Numbered from the stretch's first letter, positions 35,338 through 44,069 are shown. The stretch is DNA of 64,000 bases from Streptomyces sp. S4.7 (GCF_010384365.1 NZ_CP048397.1:3162001-3226000), one strand, 5' to 3'. The notes: generated by a model not told the origin, from the letters alone. Made by a program: numbers and translations.

Positions 35338-35387
35338 CCGCGCCCGCGGGGCACGGTACGGGCGTGCCCTTCCCTGCGTCCTGTCAA

Positions 35388-35423
35388 GCCGGTGGCGGAT
35401 CAGCGAACTTATCCGCCACCGGC
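35388..35423. terminator. Bidirectional hairpin between two TetR genes
   Basis: A perfect 13-bp stem (35388-35400 with 35411-35423) and a 10-base loop between convergent genes. Confidence 0.8.
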
Positions 35424-35432
35424 GCTCCCGTC

Positions 35433-36011
35433 TCACGGACCGGACGGCAGTACACGCTCCACCATGTCGCCGATCAGCCGCGCGGCCTCCTCCTCCGAGA
35501 AGACACCGGGCAGCGTGAGCCGCTCCACCACCAGCCAGTTGGCGGCCAGATAGAGCATCTTGACCGCGTCGGCGTCACCGGGCAGTCCGGACGCCAGATG
35601 CCCCTCGACGTTCGCCTCCACGTCCTTGACGACGCGCGCGGTCAGTACGGCGCGCAGCTCGGGGCGCCGGGTGGCCTCCAGGCGCAGTTCGAGCAGCGCG
35701 AGGAACCCGGTCCGGAACGCGGTGACGCGCTCCACCACCTGCCGGGCCAACTCCGCCGTCCGCTCACGGGTGTTGGGGCCGGCGAACAGACCCGCGGCGG
35801 TGGCCTCGTCCGGGATCAGCCGCTCGTAGATCCGGTGGCCCACCTGGTTGAGCAGCTCGTCGCGGCTGGTGAAGTAGTTGGACGCCGTACCTTTGGGCAC
35901 GGCGGCCTCGGCGTCGACGGCCCGGAAGGTCAGACCGCGGGCACCGTCGCTCGCGAGCACTTCGATGGCGGCGTCGACGAGCGCGGAGCGCCGGGCCAGG
36001 TTCTGTCGCAT
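35433..36011 (-). CDS. TetR family regulator, divergent to a PNPOx-like gene
   Basis: 192 residues from ATG 36011 (MRQNLARRSALVDAAIEVLA). The HTH LTFRAVDAEAAVPKGTASNYF is typical. The C-terminal domain is helical (TetR_C type). The ribosome site is weak (GAGG 13 bases upstream), and a GTG at 36023 is an alternative start. The gene faces the PNPOx-like gene at 36119 across a palindrome (36051-36062), so autorepression and control of that gene are likely. Confidence 0.88.
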   Translation of the reverse strand: MRQNLARRSALVDAAIEVLASDGARGLTFRAVDAEAAVPKGTASNYFTSRDELLNQVGHRIYERLIPDEATAAGLFAGPNTRERTAELARQVVERVTAFRTGFLALLELRLEATRRPELRAVLTARVVKDVEANVEGHLASGLPGDADAVKMLYLAANWLVVERLTLPGVFSEEEAARLIGDMVERVLPSGP

Positions 36012-36050
36012 CGGAGCGGGCACACCTCTTCGCGTTGATACCACTTCATG

Positions 36051-36062
36051 TGTAGTACTACA
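36051..36062. promoter_or_regulatory. TetR operator candidate
   Basis: TGTAGTACTACA is a perfect 12-bp palindrome 40 bp upstream of the TetR start and 57 bp upstream of the divergent gene. TetR dimers commonly bind such sites. Confidence 0.55.
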
Positions 36063-36118
36063 TCGTAGGTGGCGGCCGGTGCCCGGTGCGGCCGGGACCG
36101 GCGCGGTTGAATGGGCCC

Positions 36119-36820
36119 ATGAGCGACGACGAGGCCGATGATGAGCAGCAGGCGTTCCGCGCGATCCTGCCGGAGCTGCGGGTCTGGGACACCGAACTGC
36201 CCTCCTTCGATCCGGGCTCCGTACCGGAGGCGCCGCTGACGCTGTTCCACCGGTGGTTCGTCGAGGCGGCTACGGCCGGGCAGACCGAGCCGCACGCCAT
36301 GACGCTCGCGACCGCCGACGCCGACGGGCGGCCCGACGTACGCACCCTGCTGCTGCACGACGCCGACGAGCGCGGCTGGCACTTCGCCTCGCACGCGACC
36401 AGCGCGAAGGGCCGCCAGCTGGCCGGCCGGCCGTGGGCCGCGCTCGGCTTCTACTGGCCGGCGCGGGGACGGCAGATCCGGGTACGCGGCACGGTGAGCG
36501 CCGCCGGGCCGCGGGAGAGCCGGGCCGATCTGGGCGTCCGGTCCACCGGGGCGCTGGCCTCGGCGCTCACCGGGCGGCAGAGTGACGTGCTCGGCTCCTC
36601 CGAGGAACTGGCGCGGGCGTCCGAGGCGGCGTGGGAACGGGCGCGGGCCGATCCGCGGGCACCGGCCCCCACCTGGACGAGGTATGTGCTGGCCGCGGAC
36701 GAGGTCGAGTTCTTCCAGGGCGACGTGCGACGCCGCCATGTCCGGCTGCGTTATCGCCGTACGCCCCCGGGCCCGGCCACGAACGGCGGCGACTGGTCCC
36801 GCGAACTGCTCTGGCCCTAG
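36119..36820 (+). CDS. Pyridoxal 5'-phosphate synthase / PNPOx-like flavoprotein
   Basis: 233 residues. The PdxH-type pattern is present: EPHAMTLATADADGRPDVRT, LLHDADERGWHFASH, SAKGRQLAGRPWAALGFYWP, RQIRVRGTVS, and a C-terminal VEFFQG then RRRHVRLRYRR block. Family members oxidise pyridoxine/pyridoxamine 5'-phosphate with FMN. It is somewhat divergent, so another FMN-dependent oxidase activity is possible. ATG 36119 lacks a clear ribosome site. Probably controlled by the adjacent TetR. Confidence 0.82.
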   Translation: MSDDEADDEQQAFRAILPELRVWDTELPSFDPGSVPEAPLTLFHRWFVEAATAGQTEPHAMTLATADADGRPDVRTLLLHDADERGWHFASHATSAKGRQLAGRPWAALGFYWPARGRQIRVRGTVSAAGPRESRADLGVRSTGALASALTGRQSDVLGSSEELARASEAAWERARADPRAPAPTWTRYVLAADEVEFFQGDVRRRHVRLRYRRTPPGPATNGGDWSRELLWP

Positions 36821-36833
36821 ACAGCGCCTTCCC

Positions 36834-37232
36834 CTAGGCCGCGTCCTGTGGGCCGGGGCCGAAGCGGTCGCGGGAGCTCTCGATGTGGCGCAGATGGCGC
36901 TGGGTCCAGTCGCACATCAGGTCGACCGTCTCGCGGAGTCCGCGGCCCGGTCCGGTGAGGGTGTACTCCACCTTCGGCGGGACGGTGGGGTGCACGTTCC
37001 GTTCGACCAGGCCGTTGCGTTCCAGCATGCGCAGGTTCTGGGTCAGCATCTTGTGGCTGATGCCCTCGACCTCGTCCCGCACCTCCCCGAAGCGCAGGGT
37101 GCGCTCCCCCAGCGCCTCGATGATCAGCAGCGCCCATTTGTTGGCGACGTCGGAGAAGATCTCCCGCGCCAGCGAGTCCGCGCGCCGGAGATCCGCGTCC
37201 TCGGGCAGGCCGCCGAACTGCTTGGTCACCAT
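36834..37232 (-). CDS. HxlR family winged-helix regulator
   Basis: 132 residues with the HxlR core SDVANKWALLIIEALGERTL, RFGEVRDEVEGISHKMLTQN, LRMLERNGLV and YTLTGPGRGL. Several redox-sensing HxlR proteins carry an N-terminal cysteine; here the equivalent area (LRRADSLAREIF) has none, so thiol sensing is unlikely. GGGGAA precedes ATG 37232. Divergent from the RidA-like gene, which is its most probable target. Confidence 0.92.
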   Translation of the reverse strand: MVTKQFGGLPEDADLRRADSLAREIFSDVANKWALLIIEALGERTLRFGEVRDEVEGISHKMLTQNLRMLERNGLVERNVHPTVPPKVEYTLTGPGRGLRETVDLMCDWTQRHLRHIESSRDRFGPGPQDAA

Positions 37233-37288
37233 CAGGTTCCCCAGTCACCGAAAAGTGCGTTCTTCCATGTCGGCGCACACTCTCCTAC

Positions 37289-37303
37289 GGTTCCTGAGTA
37301 ACC
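37289..37303. promoter_or_regulatory. HxlR operator candidate
   Basis: GGTTCCTGAGTAACC is a pseudo-palindrome (12 of 15 positions symmetric) in the 126-bp divergent region between HxlR and the RidA-like gene. Confidence 0.4.
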
Positions 37304-37358
37304 ACAAGAGACCGGGCAAGAGCCTCGGAGCAAGAGAACCCAGAGCAAGGCAGGGACC

Positions 37359-37766
37359 ATGGCCATCACCCTCGTCAACCCGACCGGACTTCCCGAGATC
37401 GACGTCTACCGGCAGGTGTCGGTCGCGACCGGATCGAAGCTGGTCTTCATCGCCGGGCAGGTCTCCTGGGACGCGGACGGCGCCACCGTCGGCGAAGGCG
37501 ACCTCGCCGCCCAGGTCGAGCGGTGCTACCTCAACATCGCCACCGCCCTGGCCGGGGTCGGCGCCACCTTCGACGACGTCGCGAAACTGACCGTCCACGT
37601 CGTCGACTGGACCCCCGACAAGATGCCGCTGTTCCTGGACGGGCTCGCCCGCGCGTCGGCGAAGCTGGGGGTCACCCCCGTACCGCCCGGCACACTGCTC
37701 GGGGTCGCGGCACTGGACGTGCCCGAGCATCTGGTCGAGATCGAGGCCACCGCGGTCATCGACTGA
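37359..37766 (+). CDS. RidA/YjgF-family protein lacking the usual catalytic arginine
   Basis: 135 residues with the Rid fold (KLVFIAGQVSWDADGATVG, QVERCYLNIATALAGVGATF, KLTVHVVDWTPDKMP). The motif that in true RidA enamine/imine deaminases carries the catalytic arginine (PARSCVEVA) reads PPGTLLGVA here, with Gly in place of Arg. It is therefore probably a Rid-subfamily member with a different or no deaminase role. Regulated, by inference, by the divergent HxlR protein. Confidence 0.88.
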   Translation: MAITLVNPTGLPEIDVYRQVSVATGSKLVFIAGQVSWDADGATVGEGDLAAQVERCYLNIATALAGVGATFDDVAKLTVHVVDWTPDKMPLFLDGLARASAKLGVTPVPPGTLLGVAALDVPEHLVEIEATAVID

Positions 37767-37939
37767 CCGACGACGGCGTCGGGCCCTACGGCGGACCCCG
37801 GTGGCACGCCGCGCGCGGAGCGTCTGATTCACGCCGACTTTCACGGCGGATTCAGCCTCCGCGCGCAGGACTTACCCGTACGTGACCGATTCGCAATCGA
37901 TTCCCATCTTGACCGAGACCCAACAAGTGCCCGCTCGAT

Positions 37940-37945
37940 TACGCT
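37940..37945 (+). promoter_or_regulatory. Candidate -10 before the monooxygenase ATG
   Basis: TACGCT ends eight bases before ATG 37954, and no ribosome site is present. This favours a leaderless start at 37954 over the in-frame GTG at 37882. Confidence 0.3.
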
Positions 37946-37953
37946 CAGCTCTC

Positions 37954-39165
37954 ATGCCCAGCGACATCGACCTGACCAACGACCGCCCCGTGTACGTCGT
38001 CGGCGGCGGCCCTGGCGGTCTCGCCGTCGCCGCCGCCCTGCGCGCGCAGGGTGTACGAGCCGTGGTGCTGGAGAAGTCCGCGGCCGTCGGGGCCTCCTGG
38101 CGCGGTCACTACGACCGGCTCCATCTGCACACCACCCGCAAGCTGTCCGCGCTGCCGGGCCTCCCGATGCCGCGGTCCTTCGGCCGCTGGGTCTCGCGGG
38201 ACCACATGGTCCGCTATCTGGAGAAGTACGCGGAGTTCCACGGCCTGGAGATCGTGACCGGCGTCGAGGTCACCGGCGTCGACCGCTCGGCGGACGGCGG
38301 GAGCTGGCTGCTGCGCGCGACCGGTGGCCGGGAGCTGACCGGGAGCGCCGTCGTCGTCGCCACCGGCTTCAACCACACCCCGCGGCTGCCCTCCTGGCCG
38401 GGCGCGGAGTCGTACGGGGGTGAACTGCTGCACGCGGGTGCGTACCGCAGCCCCCGTCCGTACGCGGGCAAGGACGTCCTGGTCGTCGGCGCCGGCAACA
38501 CGGGCGCGGAGATAGCCGTCGACCTGGTGGAGGGCGGCGCGGAGCGGGTGCGTCTCGCGATCCGTACCGTCCCGCACATCGTGCGCCGCTCCACGGCGGG
38601 CTGGCCGGCGCAGCGCACCGGCATCCTGGTCCGGCGGCTGCCGACGCGGCTGGTGGACCGGGCCGGCGAGATCATGTGCCGGATCGCGGTGCCCGACCTC
38701 GCGGAGCGGGGTCTGCCGCGCCCCGACACCGGGCTGTACTCACGGGTGCGTGAGGGCGCGATCCCGGTGCAGGACGTGGGGCTGATCGCGGCGGTGCGCA
38801 AGGGGCGGGTCGAACCGGTGGCGGCGGTCGAGTCGTTCGACAACAGCAAGGTGGTGCTGGCGGACGGTTCGCGGATCTCGCCCGAGGTGGTGATCGCCGC
38901 GACCGGCTACAGCCGGGCGCTGGAGGGCCTGGTGGGGCACCTCGGCGTACTGGACGAGCGGGGGCGCCCGGTGGTGCGCGGCGCGCGCACCTCCGACCGG
39001 GCGCCGGACCTGTACTTCACGGGCTTCACCAATCCGATCAGCGGGATGCTGCGCGAACTGTCCAGGGACGCGGAGCGGATCGCGAAGGCGGTCGGGACGA
39101 AGGCGCGCAAGGCGGAGGCGCGCAAGGCGGAGGCGCGCAAGGCCAAGAGCGTCAAGCCGCGCTGA
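37954..39165 (+). CDS. FAD-dependent (flavin-containing) monooxygenase-like oxidoreductase
   Basis: 403 residues from ATG 37954; GTG 37882 would add 24. FAD fingerprint GGGPGG at 17-22, second dinucleotide (NADPH) fingerprint GAGNTG at 179-184, and a GxxxHxxxY-type stretch (GGELLHAGAY) between them, as in FMO and Baeyer-Villiger enzymes. The C-terminus carries a Lys/Arg/Ala tail encoded by three 15-bp tandem units at 39101-39145. Its stop overlaps that of the convergent MFS gene by 14 bp. Substrate unknown. Confidence 0.88.
   Translation: MPSDIDLTNDRPVYVVGGGPGGLAVAAALRAQGVRAVVLEKSAAVGASWRGHYDRLHLHTTRKLSALPGLPMPRSFGRWVSRDHMVRYLEKYAEFHGLEIVTGVEVTGVDRSADGGSWLLRATGGRELTGSAVVVATGFNHTPRLPSWPGAESYGGELLHAGAYRSPRPYAGKDVLVVGAGNTGAEIAVDLVEGGAERVRLAIRTVPHIVRRSTAGWPAQRTGILVRRLPTRLVDRAGEIMCRIAVPDLAERGLPRPDTGLYSRVREGAIPVQDVGLIAAVRKGRVEPVAAVESFDNSKVVLADGSRISPEVVIAATGYSRALEGLVGHLGVLDERGRPVVRGARTSDRAPDLYFTGFTNPISGMLRELSRDAERIAKAVGTKARKAEARKAEARKAKSVKPR
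39101..39145 (+). repeat. Three 15-bp tandem units at the end of the monooxygenase gene
   Basis: AGGCGCGCAAGGCGG occurs at 39101-39115 and 39116-39130, with a near copy at 39131-39145. It encodes the repeated Lys-Ala-Glu-Ala-Arg tail. Being in multiples of three, it can expand without breaking the gene. Confidence 0.85.
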
Positions 39166-40492
39166 CCGGGGCGGTCCTGGCCCGGCTCCTGATCAGCAGG
39201 GCCATCAGCGCCGCCGCCGCGCACAGCGCGCCCGAGCCGTACCAGACCATGTCGTACGAACCGGTGACGTCACGCACCATGCCGCCCGCGAACGCGACGA
39301 CGCCGGCGCCGACCTGGTGCGAGGCGAGCACCCAGCCGAAGACGATCGCGCTGTCGGCGCCGTAGTACTCGCGGCACAGGGCGATCGTCGGCGGGACGGT
39401 CGCGACCCAGTCCAGACCGTAGAAGACGATGAAGAACAGCATCGGCGGCCGGACGTCCGCACCGCCCTGCACGAGCAGCATCGGCAGGAAGAGCAACGAG
39501 ACACCGCGCAGCGCGTAGTAGACGGCGAGCAGCCGGCGCGCGTCGAAGCGGTCGGTGAACCACCCCGACGCGATCGTGCCGATGATGTCGAAGACACCGA
39601 TGACCGCGAGGAGCGAGGCGGCGGTCGTGATCTGCATGCCGTGGTCGTGGGCGGCGGGGATGAAGTGGGTCTTGACCAGTCCGTTCGTGGAGGCGCCGCA
39701 GATCGCGAACGTCCCGGCGAGCAGCCAGAAAGGGCCCGTGCGGGCGGCGTCGAACAGGACGGTGACGGCCCGCCGGGCCGCGCCGGTGACCGGGGGCGGC
39801 TTGGGCTTGAACTCCTCGGAGCCGTACGCGGGAAGCCTCACGTCCGCCGGGTGGTCGCGCAGCAGCAGCCAGACGAACGGGACGACGACCAGGGCGGACA
39901 TCGAGACGGTGATGGCGGCGGGGCGCCAGCCGTGGTTCGCCACGAGCCAGGAGAGCAGCGGCAGGAAGACGAGCTGCCCGGAGGCGCCGGCGGCGGTGAG
40001 GATCCCGGTGACGAGACCGCGCCGGGCGACGAACCAGCGGTCGGTGACGGTGGCGGCGAAGGCCAGGGCCATCGAGCCGGTGCCGATGCCGACCAGGACG
40101 CCCCAGTAGAGGACCATCTGCCAGGCGGCGGTCATGACGACGGTGAGCGCGGAGCCGGTCGCGATGACGCTCAGCGCGACCGCGACGACCCGGCGAATCC
40201 CGAACCGGTCCATGAGCGCGGCGGCGAACGGCGCGGTCAGCCCGTACAGCGCGAGATTGACGGAGACCGCGAACCCGATCTCGCCACGCGACCAGTCGAA
40301 CTCGGTGTGCAGCGGATCGATGAGGAGCCCGGGCAGCGAGGCGAAGGCGGCGGCGCCGATGATGGTCACGAAGGTCACGGCGGCGACGAACCAGGCCCGG
40401 TGGATCCGCGGCCGACGCCGACCGCGCGGGCCGGGGGCCTCCGCGGGTATCTCTGCTGGGGTCTCGGCTGTCTGTGTCACGTCGAGAAGCAT
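39152..40492 (-). CDS. MFS transporter (oxalate/formate-antiporter-like)
   Basis: 446 residues from ATG 40492, with 12 helices. It resembles the monocarboxylate/OFA branch: WFVAAVTFVTIIGAAAFASL at helix 1, the loop DRFGIRRVV after helix 2, and GWFTDRFDARRLLAVYYALR in the second half. There is no clear ribosome site. It probably moves a small organic acid or drug. It converges with the monooxygenase gene, overlapping by 14 bp. Confidence 0.85.
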   Translation of the reverse strand: MLLDVTQTAETPAEIPAEAPGPRGRRRPRIHRAWFVAAVTFVTIIGAAAFASLPGLLIDPLHTEFDWSRGEIGFAVSVNLALYGLTAPFAAALMDRFGIRRVVAVALSVIATGSALTVVMTAAWQMVLYWGVLVGIGTGSMALAFAATVTDRWFVARRGLVTGILTAAGASGQLVFLPLLSWLVANHGWRPAAITVSMSALVVVPFVWLLLRDHPADVRLPAYGSEEFKPKPPPVTGAARRAVTVLFDAARTGPFWLLAGTFAICGASTNGLVKTHFIPAAHDHGMQITTAASLLAVIGVFDIIGTIASGWFTDRFDARRLLAVYYALRGVSLLFLPMLLVQGGADVRPPMLFFIVFYGLDWVATVPPTIALCREYYGADSAIVFGWVLASHQVGAGVVAFAGGMVRDVTGSYDMVWYGSGALCAAAALMALLIRSRARTAPVSAA

Positions 40493-40634
40493 CGGCGCCG
40501 CGGACGCGCGGGACGAGCGGCCCGAAGGCCAGCGGCCAATGGGATCGGGCCATGGGGTGGGGACGAGCCGGGCGCGCACGGCCGGTGCGCCGGACCCGGC
40601 CCGCAGCCGCCCGGCAGGGGTGCGCGTGGCCCGG

Positions 40635-41957
40635 CTACGGTCTGTCCCCCTCGGCTGTCGGGCAGGCGGTCCCGGGCCGGGCGGTGAGTGGCTCCGTGGT
40701 GGGCCGGTCCGTGGTGGGCCGGTCCGTGGTGAGCGGGTCCGGCGGGGCGGGTCGAGGGCGGACCACGCGCCGCAGTGCGCGGATCGGGCGGGCCGTGAAG
40801 AGGGCCACGCAGACCAGGACGTTCACCACCGCCCCGCCCACCAGCGCCTCGCGCATCCCGATCGCCTCGGCCGCCGGGCCGGCCAGTGCGCGGCCGACCG
40901 CGAGCATGATGAGGGAGCCCGCCACGTCGTAGGCGTGGAGCCGGTTCAAAGCCTCCGGCGGGATCATCGTCTGGACCGTCGTGGACCACATCACCAGCCA
41001 GAACGCGAAACCCGTACCGCCCGCGAAGAATCCGGCGGCGAGCACCGGCAGCGGGACGTCGTAGGCCAGCACCAGCAGGTTCGCGGCGACCGCGAACAGC
41101 GCGATCGTCCCCGCGAACAGCGGTCTGGCCGGGCGCAGTCGCAGCGCCAGCAGTCCGCCCGCCACGTTGCCCGCCCCGTGGACGGTCATCATCAGGCCGA
41201 ACATGGCCGAGCCGTACCGCTCGGTGACGACCACCGCCTCCAGCGGGACCATCGGCCCGAGGACGGTCACGCCGTACACCGACCAGATCGCTATCACGCC
41301 CCACAGCCACGACCGCGCGCGGAACTCGCGCCAGCCGCCGACCAGTTCGGTGAGCATCGAGTCACCGCGAACGGCCTTCATGGTCGGCATCCGCACCAGG
41401 AACAGACAGATCCCGCTCATCCCGAACGTCGCCGCGTTGACCGCGAAGATCGTGCCGGGCCCGCCGAACCCGGCCAGCGCGCCGGCCGCGGCCGGACCCG
41501 CCATCGTCGCCAGGGACTCGGCGACCCGCAGCACCGCGTTGCCGCGCTGCACGTCGGGCGAGAGCACGGGCAGCATGCTGGCAACGCCGGGCTGGAAGAG
41601 TGCGGCGCCGAGTCCGTTGAGTGCGCTGAGCGTGTACACGAGCCAGAGCGGCGGCGCTCCCCCGGCGAAGATCACGGCGAGGCCCGCCGTGCCGAACAGC
41701 CGCATCACGTCGGCGAGGACCATCATCCGGCGCGGCGTGAACCGGTCGGCGAGCACTCCGCCGAAGAGAACGAACCCGGTGAAGCAGACCATCCACGCGC
41801 CGAGCGCGAAGCTGACGGACGACGCGCCGTGTCCCGATTCGAGCAGCCCGGCGGCCAGCGCGACGGGCACCATGCCGTCGCCGAAGCGCGCCACGGTCCT
41901 GGCGAGGAAGAAGAGCCGGAAGTTACGGTTCCAGAGAGGGGTTTCGTCGGATTTCAC
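40635..41957 (-). CDS. MFS transporter (EntS-like DHA3 branch)
   Basis: 440 residues from GTG 41957, which has CGGGAG four bases upstream. Twelve helices start at FRLFFLARTVARFGDGMVPV, with the loop GGVLADRFTPRRMMVL. The branch includes drug and siderophore exporters. The C-terminal tail contains a TTDRP repeat from 15-bp tandem DNA units at 40693-40737. It diverges from the GlxA-type regulator at 42061 and is likely its target. Confidence 0.85.
   Translation of the reverse strand: MKSDETPLWNRNFRLFFLARTVARFGDGMVPVALAAGLLESGHGASSVSFALGAWMVCFTGFVLFGGVLADRFTPRRMMVLADVMRLFGTAGLAVIFAGGAPPLWLVYTLSALNGLGAALFQPGVASMLPVLSPDVQRGNAVLRVAESLATMAGPAAAGALAGFGGPGTIFAVNAATFGMSGICLFLVRMPTMKAVRGDSMLTELVGGWREFRARSWLWGVIAIWSVYGVTVLGPMVPLEAVVVTERYGSAMFGLMMTVHGAGNVAGGLLALRLRPARPLFAGTIALFAVAANLLVLAYDVPLPVLAAGFFAGGTGFAFWLVMWSTTVQTMIPPEALNRLHAYDVAGSLIMLAVGRALAGPAAEAIGMREALVGGAVVNVLVCVALFTARPIRALRRVVRPRPAPPDPLTTDRPTTDRPTTEPLTARPGTACPTAEGDRP
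40693..40737. repeat. 15-bp tandem repeat at the 3' end of the MFS gene
   Basis: The unit TCCGTGGTGGGCCGG occurs at 40693-40707 and 40708-40722, with a degenerate third copy at 40723-40737. It encodes a Thr/Asp/Arg/Pro repeat in the cytoplasmic tail. Confidence 0.8.
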
Positions 41958-42033
41958 GGATCTCCCGGCCGGGCCGGGAATGGCGGGGTCCCTCGGACGC
42001 TTGGCAGTCACAGAGTCGACAGATATCAAGTGC

Positions 42034-42045
42034 TGGTCTGGACCA
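42034..42045. promoter_or_regulatory. Operator candidate in the GlxA-MFS divergent region
   Basis: TGGTCtgGACCA is a 5-bp inverted repeat around two bases, 16 bp before ATG 42061 and 77 bp upstream of the MFS start. Confidence 0.35.
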
Positions 42046-42060
42046 CCAGGGGATTCTCGA

Positions 42061-43170
42061 ATGACGGACAGCAAGGACGGCCCGGACAGCGCCGCCGGCC
42101 GGGAGCGGGCACGGTCACCGCGCGGCACCGCCCGGCCGCGCCACCGCGTCGTGGTCCTCGCGCTCGACGGGGTCCTCCCCTTCGAACTGGGCATCCCCCA
42201 GCGGATCTTCGGCCGCGCCAGGAGCCCCGAGGGCGCCCCGTTGTACGACGTGGTCACCTGCTCGGTCCGACCGCCGGGCCCGGTCCGTACGGACGCGGAT
42301 TTCGACATCCTCGTCGAGAACGGCCCCGAGGCCATCGCCACCGCCGACACGGTGCTGGTCCCCGCCTCGTACGAACTCGGCCCGGTCTACGAGAAGGGCG
42401 TCCTCACCGACGAGCTGACCGCCGCCTTGGCGCATCTGCGGCCCGGCACCCGGCTGGTCTCCATCTGCACCGGCGGCTACGTGCTCGCCGCCGCCGGGTT
42501 CCTCGACGGCCGGCCCGCCTCCACCCACTGGTCGTCGGCCGCCCACTTCCAGCGGACCTTTCCCCGGATCAGGGTCGACGCGGACGTGCTCTTCATCGAC
42601 GACGGCGACGTCCTGACCTCGGCCGGGGTCGCCGCCGGGATCGATCTCTGTCTGCACATCGTGCGCCGCGATCACGGCACGGCCGTCGCCAACGACGTCG
42701 CGCGGCGCACGGTCGTCCCGCCGCACCGGGACGGCGGCCAGGCCCAGTACATCCAACGCCCCGTTCCCGACGCACAGTTGGCGACCACCACCAGGGCCAG
42801 GGCCTGGGCGCTCGCCCGGCTCCACGAGCCGATCCAGCTGCGGGACATGGCGGAACAGGAATCGATGTCCGTCCGGACCTTCACGCGCCGCTTCCGCGAG
42901 GAGGCGGGGATCAGCCCCGGCCAGTGGCTGGTCCAGCAGCGGGTCGAACGGGCGCGCCATCTGCTGGAGGCGACGGATCTGGCCGTCGACCAGATCGCGC
43001 GCGACGCGGGATTCGGTACGGCGCAGTCCATGCGCCAGCATCTCCAGGCGGCGCTCGGTGTCGCGCCGACCGTCTACCGGCGTACGTTCCGCGCGGTCGA
43101 CGGCGGGAGCCAGGGTCCGTGCGGCGACACCCGCGACAGCGGAGGTCCGGCGGCGCTCAGGCCTGTGTGA
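42061..43170 (+). CDS. GlxA family transcriptional regulator (DJ-1/PfpI plus AraC)
   Basis: 369 residues. The N-terminal DJ-1/PfpI-like domain starts at RHRVVVLALDGVLPFELGIP and has the elbow SICTGGYVLAAAG. The C-terminal AraC HTH pair reads QLRDMAEQESMSVRTFTRRF and AVDQIARDAGFGTAQSMRQH. AGGGGA lies ahead of ATG 42061. Such regulators often activate a neighbouring transporter or catabolic gene; the divergent MFS exporter is the natural candidate. Confidence 0.92.
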   Translation: MTDSKDGPDSAAGRERARSPRGTARPRHRVVVLALDGVLPFELGIPQRIFGRARSPEGAPLYDVVTCSVRPPGPVRTDADFDILVENGPEAIATADTVLVPASYELGPVYEKGVLTDELTAALAHLRPGTRLVSICTGGYVLAAAGFLDGRPASTHWSSAAHFQRTFPRIRVDADVLFIDDGDVLTSAGVAAGIDLCLHIVRRDHGTAVANDVARRTVVPPHRDGGQAQYIQRPVPDAQLATTTRARAWALARLHEPIQLRDMAEQESMSVRTFTRRFREEAGISPGQWLVQQRVERARHLLEATDLAVDQIARDAGFGTAQSMRQHLQAALGVAPTVYRRTFRAVDGGSQGPCGDTRDSGGPAALRPV

Positions 43171-43726
43171 AGGCCTTCGACGAGCCGTCCGCCCCGGCGG
43201 GGGGCCGGTCCCGGTCCCGGTCCGGCTCCACGGACCGGCCGGTCACCGACAGGTCCGCCCCGTAGTGCCCGAGCCCGCCGAGCGGCGGGGGCACCGGCGG
43301 CTCGTACCGCGCCGCGGGCTCCGGTTCGGACCGGTCCACCTCGCACCAGATCCGCTTGCCCGAGCCCTCCGGCTGCCAGCCCCACCGGTCGGCCAGTCCG
43401 TCGACCAGCTCCAGGCCCCGCCCGTTGGTGTCCGCGCCCTGCGCATGGCGCGGACAGGGGGGACGCGCGCTGGTGTCGGCGACCTCGACCCGTACGGTCC
43501 CGGCCTCGGCGGCCCCGGAACCGAAGAGCATCCGCAGCACGGCCGGACAGCCGGTGTGCACGACGGCGTTGGTGACGAGCTCGGAGATCAGCAGGATCAG
43601 CGTCTCCGCCAGTGGCTCGTCGTCGTTCAATCCGGAGCCGACGAGCCGCGACCGCGCCCATCGACGGGCCCGGCCGACCTCCGCCGGATCGGCCCCGACC
43701 TCCAACTGCACCTGAAGAACCTGCAC
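43157..43726 (-). CDS. ATP-binding anti-sigma-factor-type kinase (HATPase_c)
   Basis: 189 residues with the SpoIIAB/RsbW-like GHKL fold: N-box ISELVTNAVVHTG, G1 box VRVEVADTS, G2 NGRGLELVDGLADRWGWQP. A disordered Pro/Arg/Asp-rich tail follows. Proteins of this type phosphorylate STAS antagonists or bind sigma factors; the STAS gene at 44777-45151 lies 1 kb away and may or may not be its partner. GTG start at 43726. The stop overlaps that of the GlxA gene by 14 bp. Confidence 0.88.
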   Translation of the reverse strand: MQVLQVQLEVGADPAEVGRARRWARSRLVGSGLNDDEPLAETLILLISELVTNAVVHTGCPAVLRMLFGSGAAEAGTVRVEVADTSARPPCPRHAQGADTNGRGLELVDGLADRWGWQPEGSGKRIWCEVDRSEPEPAARYEPPVPPPLGGLGHYGADLSVTGRSVEPDRDRDRPPAGADGSSKAFTQA

Positions 43727-43880
43727 CGCTCACACCATCCGAACCGGCGGGCACATCGCCTCGCGCCTCGACAAGGTCCACGACAAGGTCACAGAACGTG
43801 ATTCCCTTGTGGGACAGCATGGTTGACGTACAGTCACCGCAACAAGCGCTTCGGGCATATTCCAACGCGAAGGAGTACGC

Positions 43881-44069
43881 GTGAGCCATACTGTGCGACG
43901 CACTCTGCGGGTAGTCGAACAAGGACGCCCCCGGCGCCGCCGTACGGTGCGATCGGCGGGCATTCCCCGGTCCGGCGTCGCCGTCCTGGCCACACCGGAT
44001 CCGTCACGCCTCACCACCGCTCGCACCCGAGCGAGGCTACCGGAGCCCGCCGCCGACTCCGGCCCGTGA
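43881..44069 (+). CDS. Possible small basic protein
   Basis: 62 codons from GTG 43881 with a good GGAG ribosome site five bases upstream, in the region divergent from the ATPase gene. The product is very Arg/Thr/Pro-rich (RRRRTVRSAG) with no recognisable domain. The ribosome site is the main support. Confidence 0.4.
   Translation: MSHTVRRTLRVVEQGRPRRRRTVRSAGIPRSGVAVLATPDPSRLTTARTRARLPEPAADSGP

Noticed and set aside
43881-44069. Treating the small basic gene as confidently real
   Set aside because: The ribosome site is good but the protein is compositionally like random GC-rich sequence, so it is kept only at low confidence.
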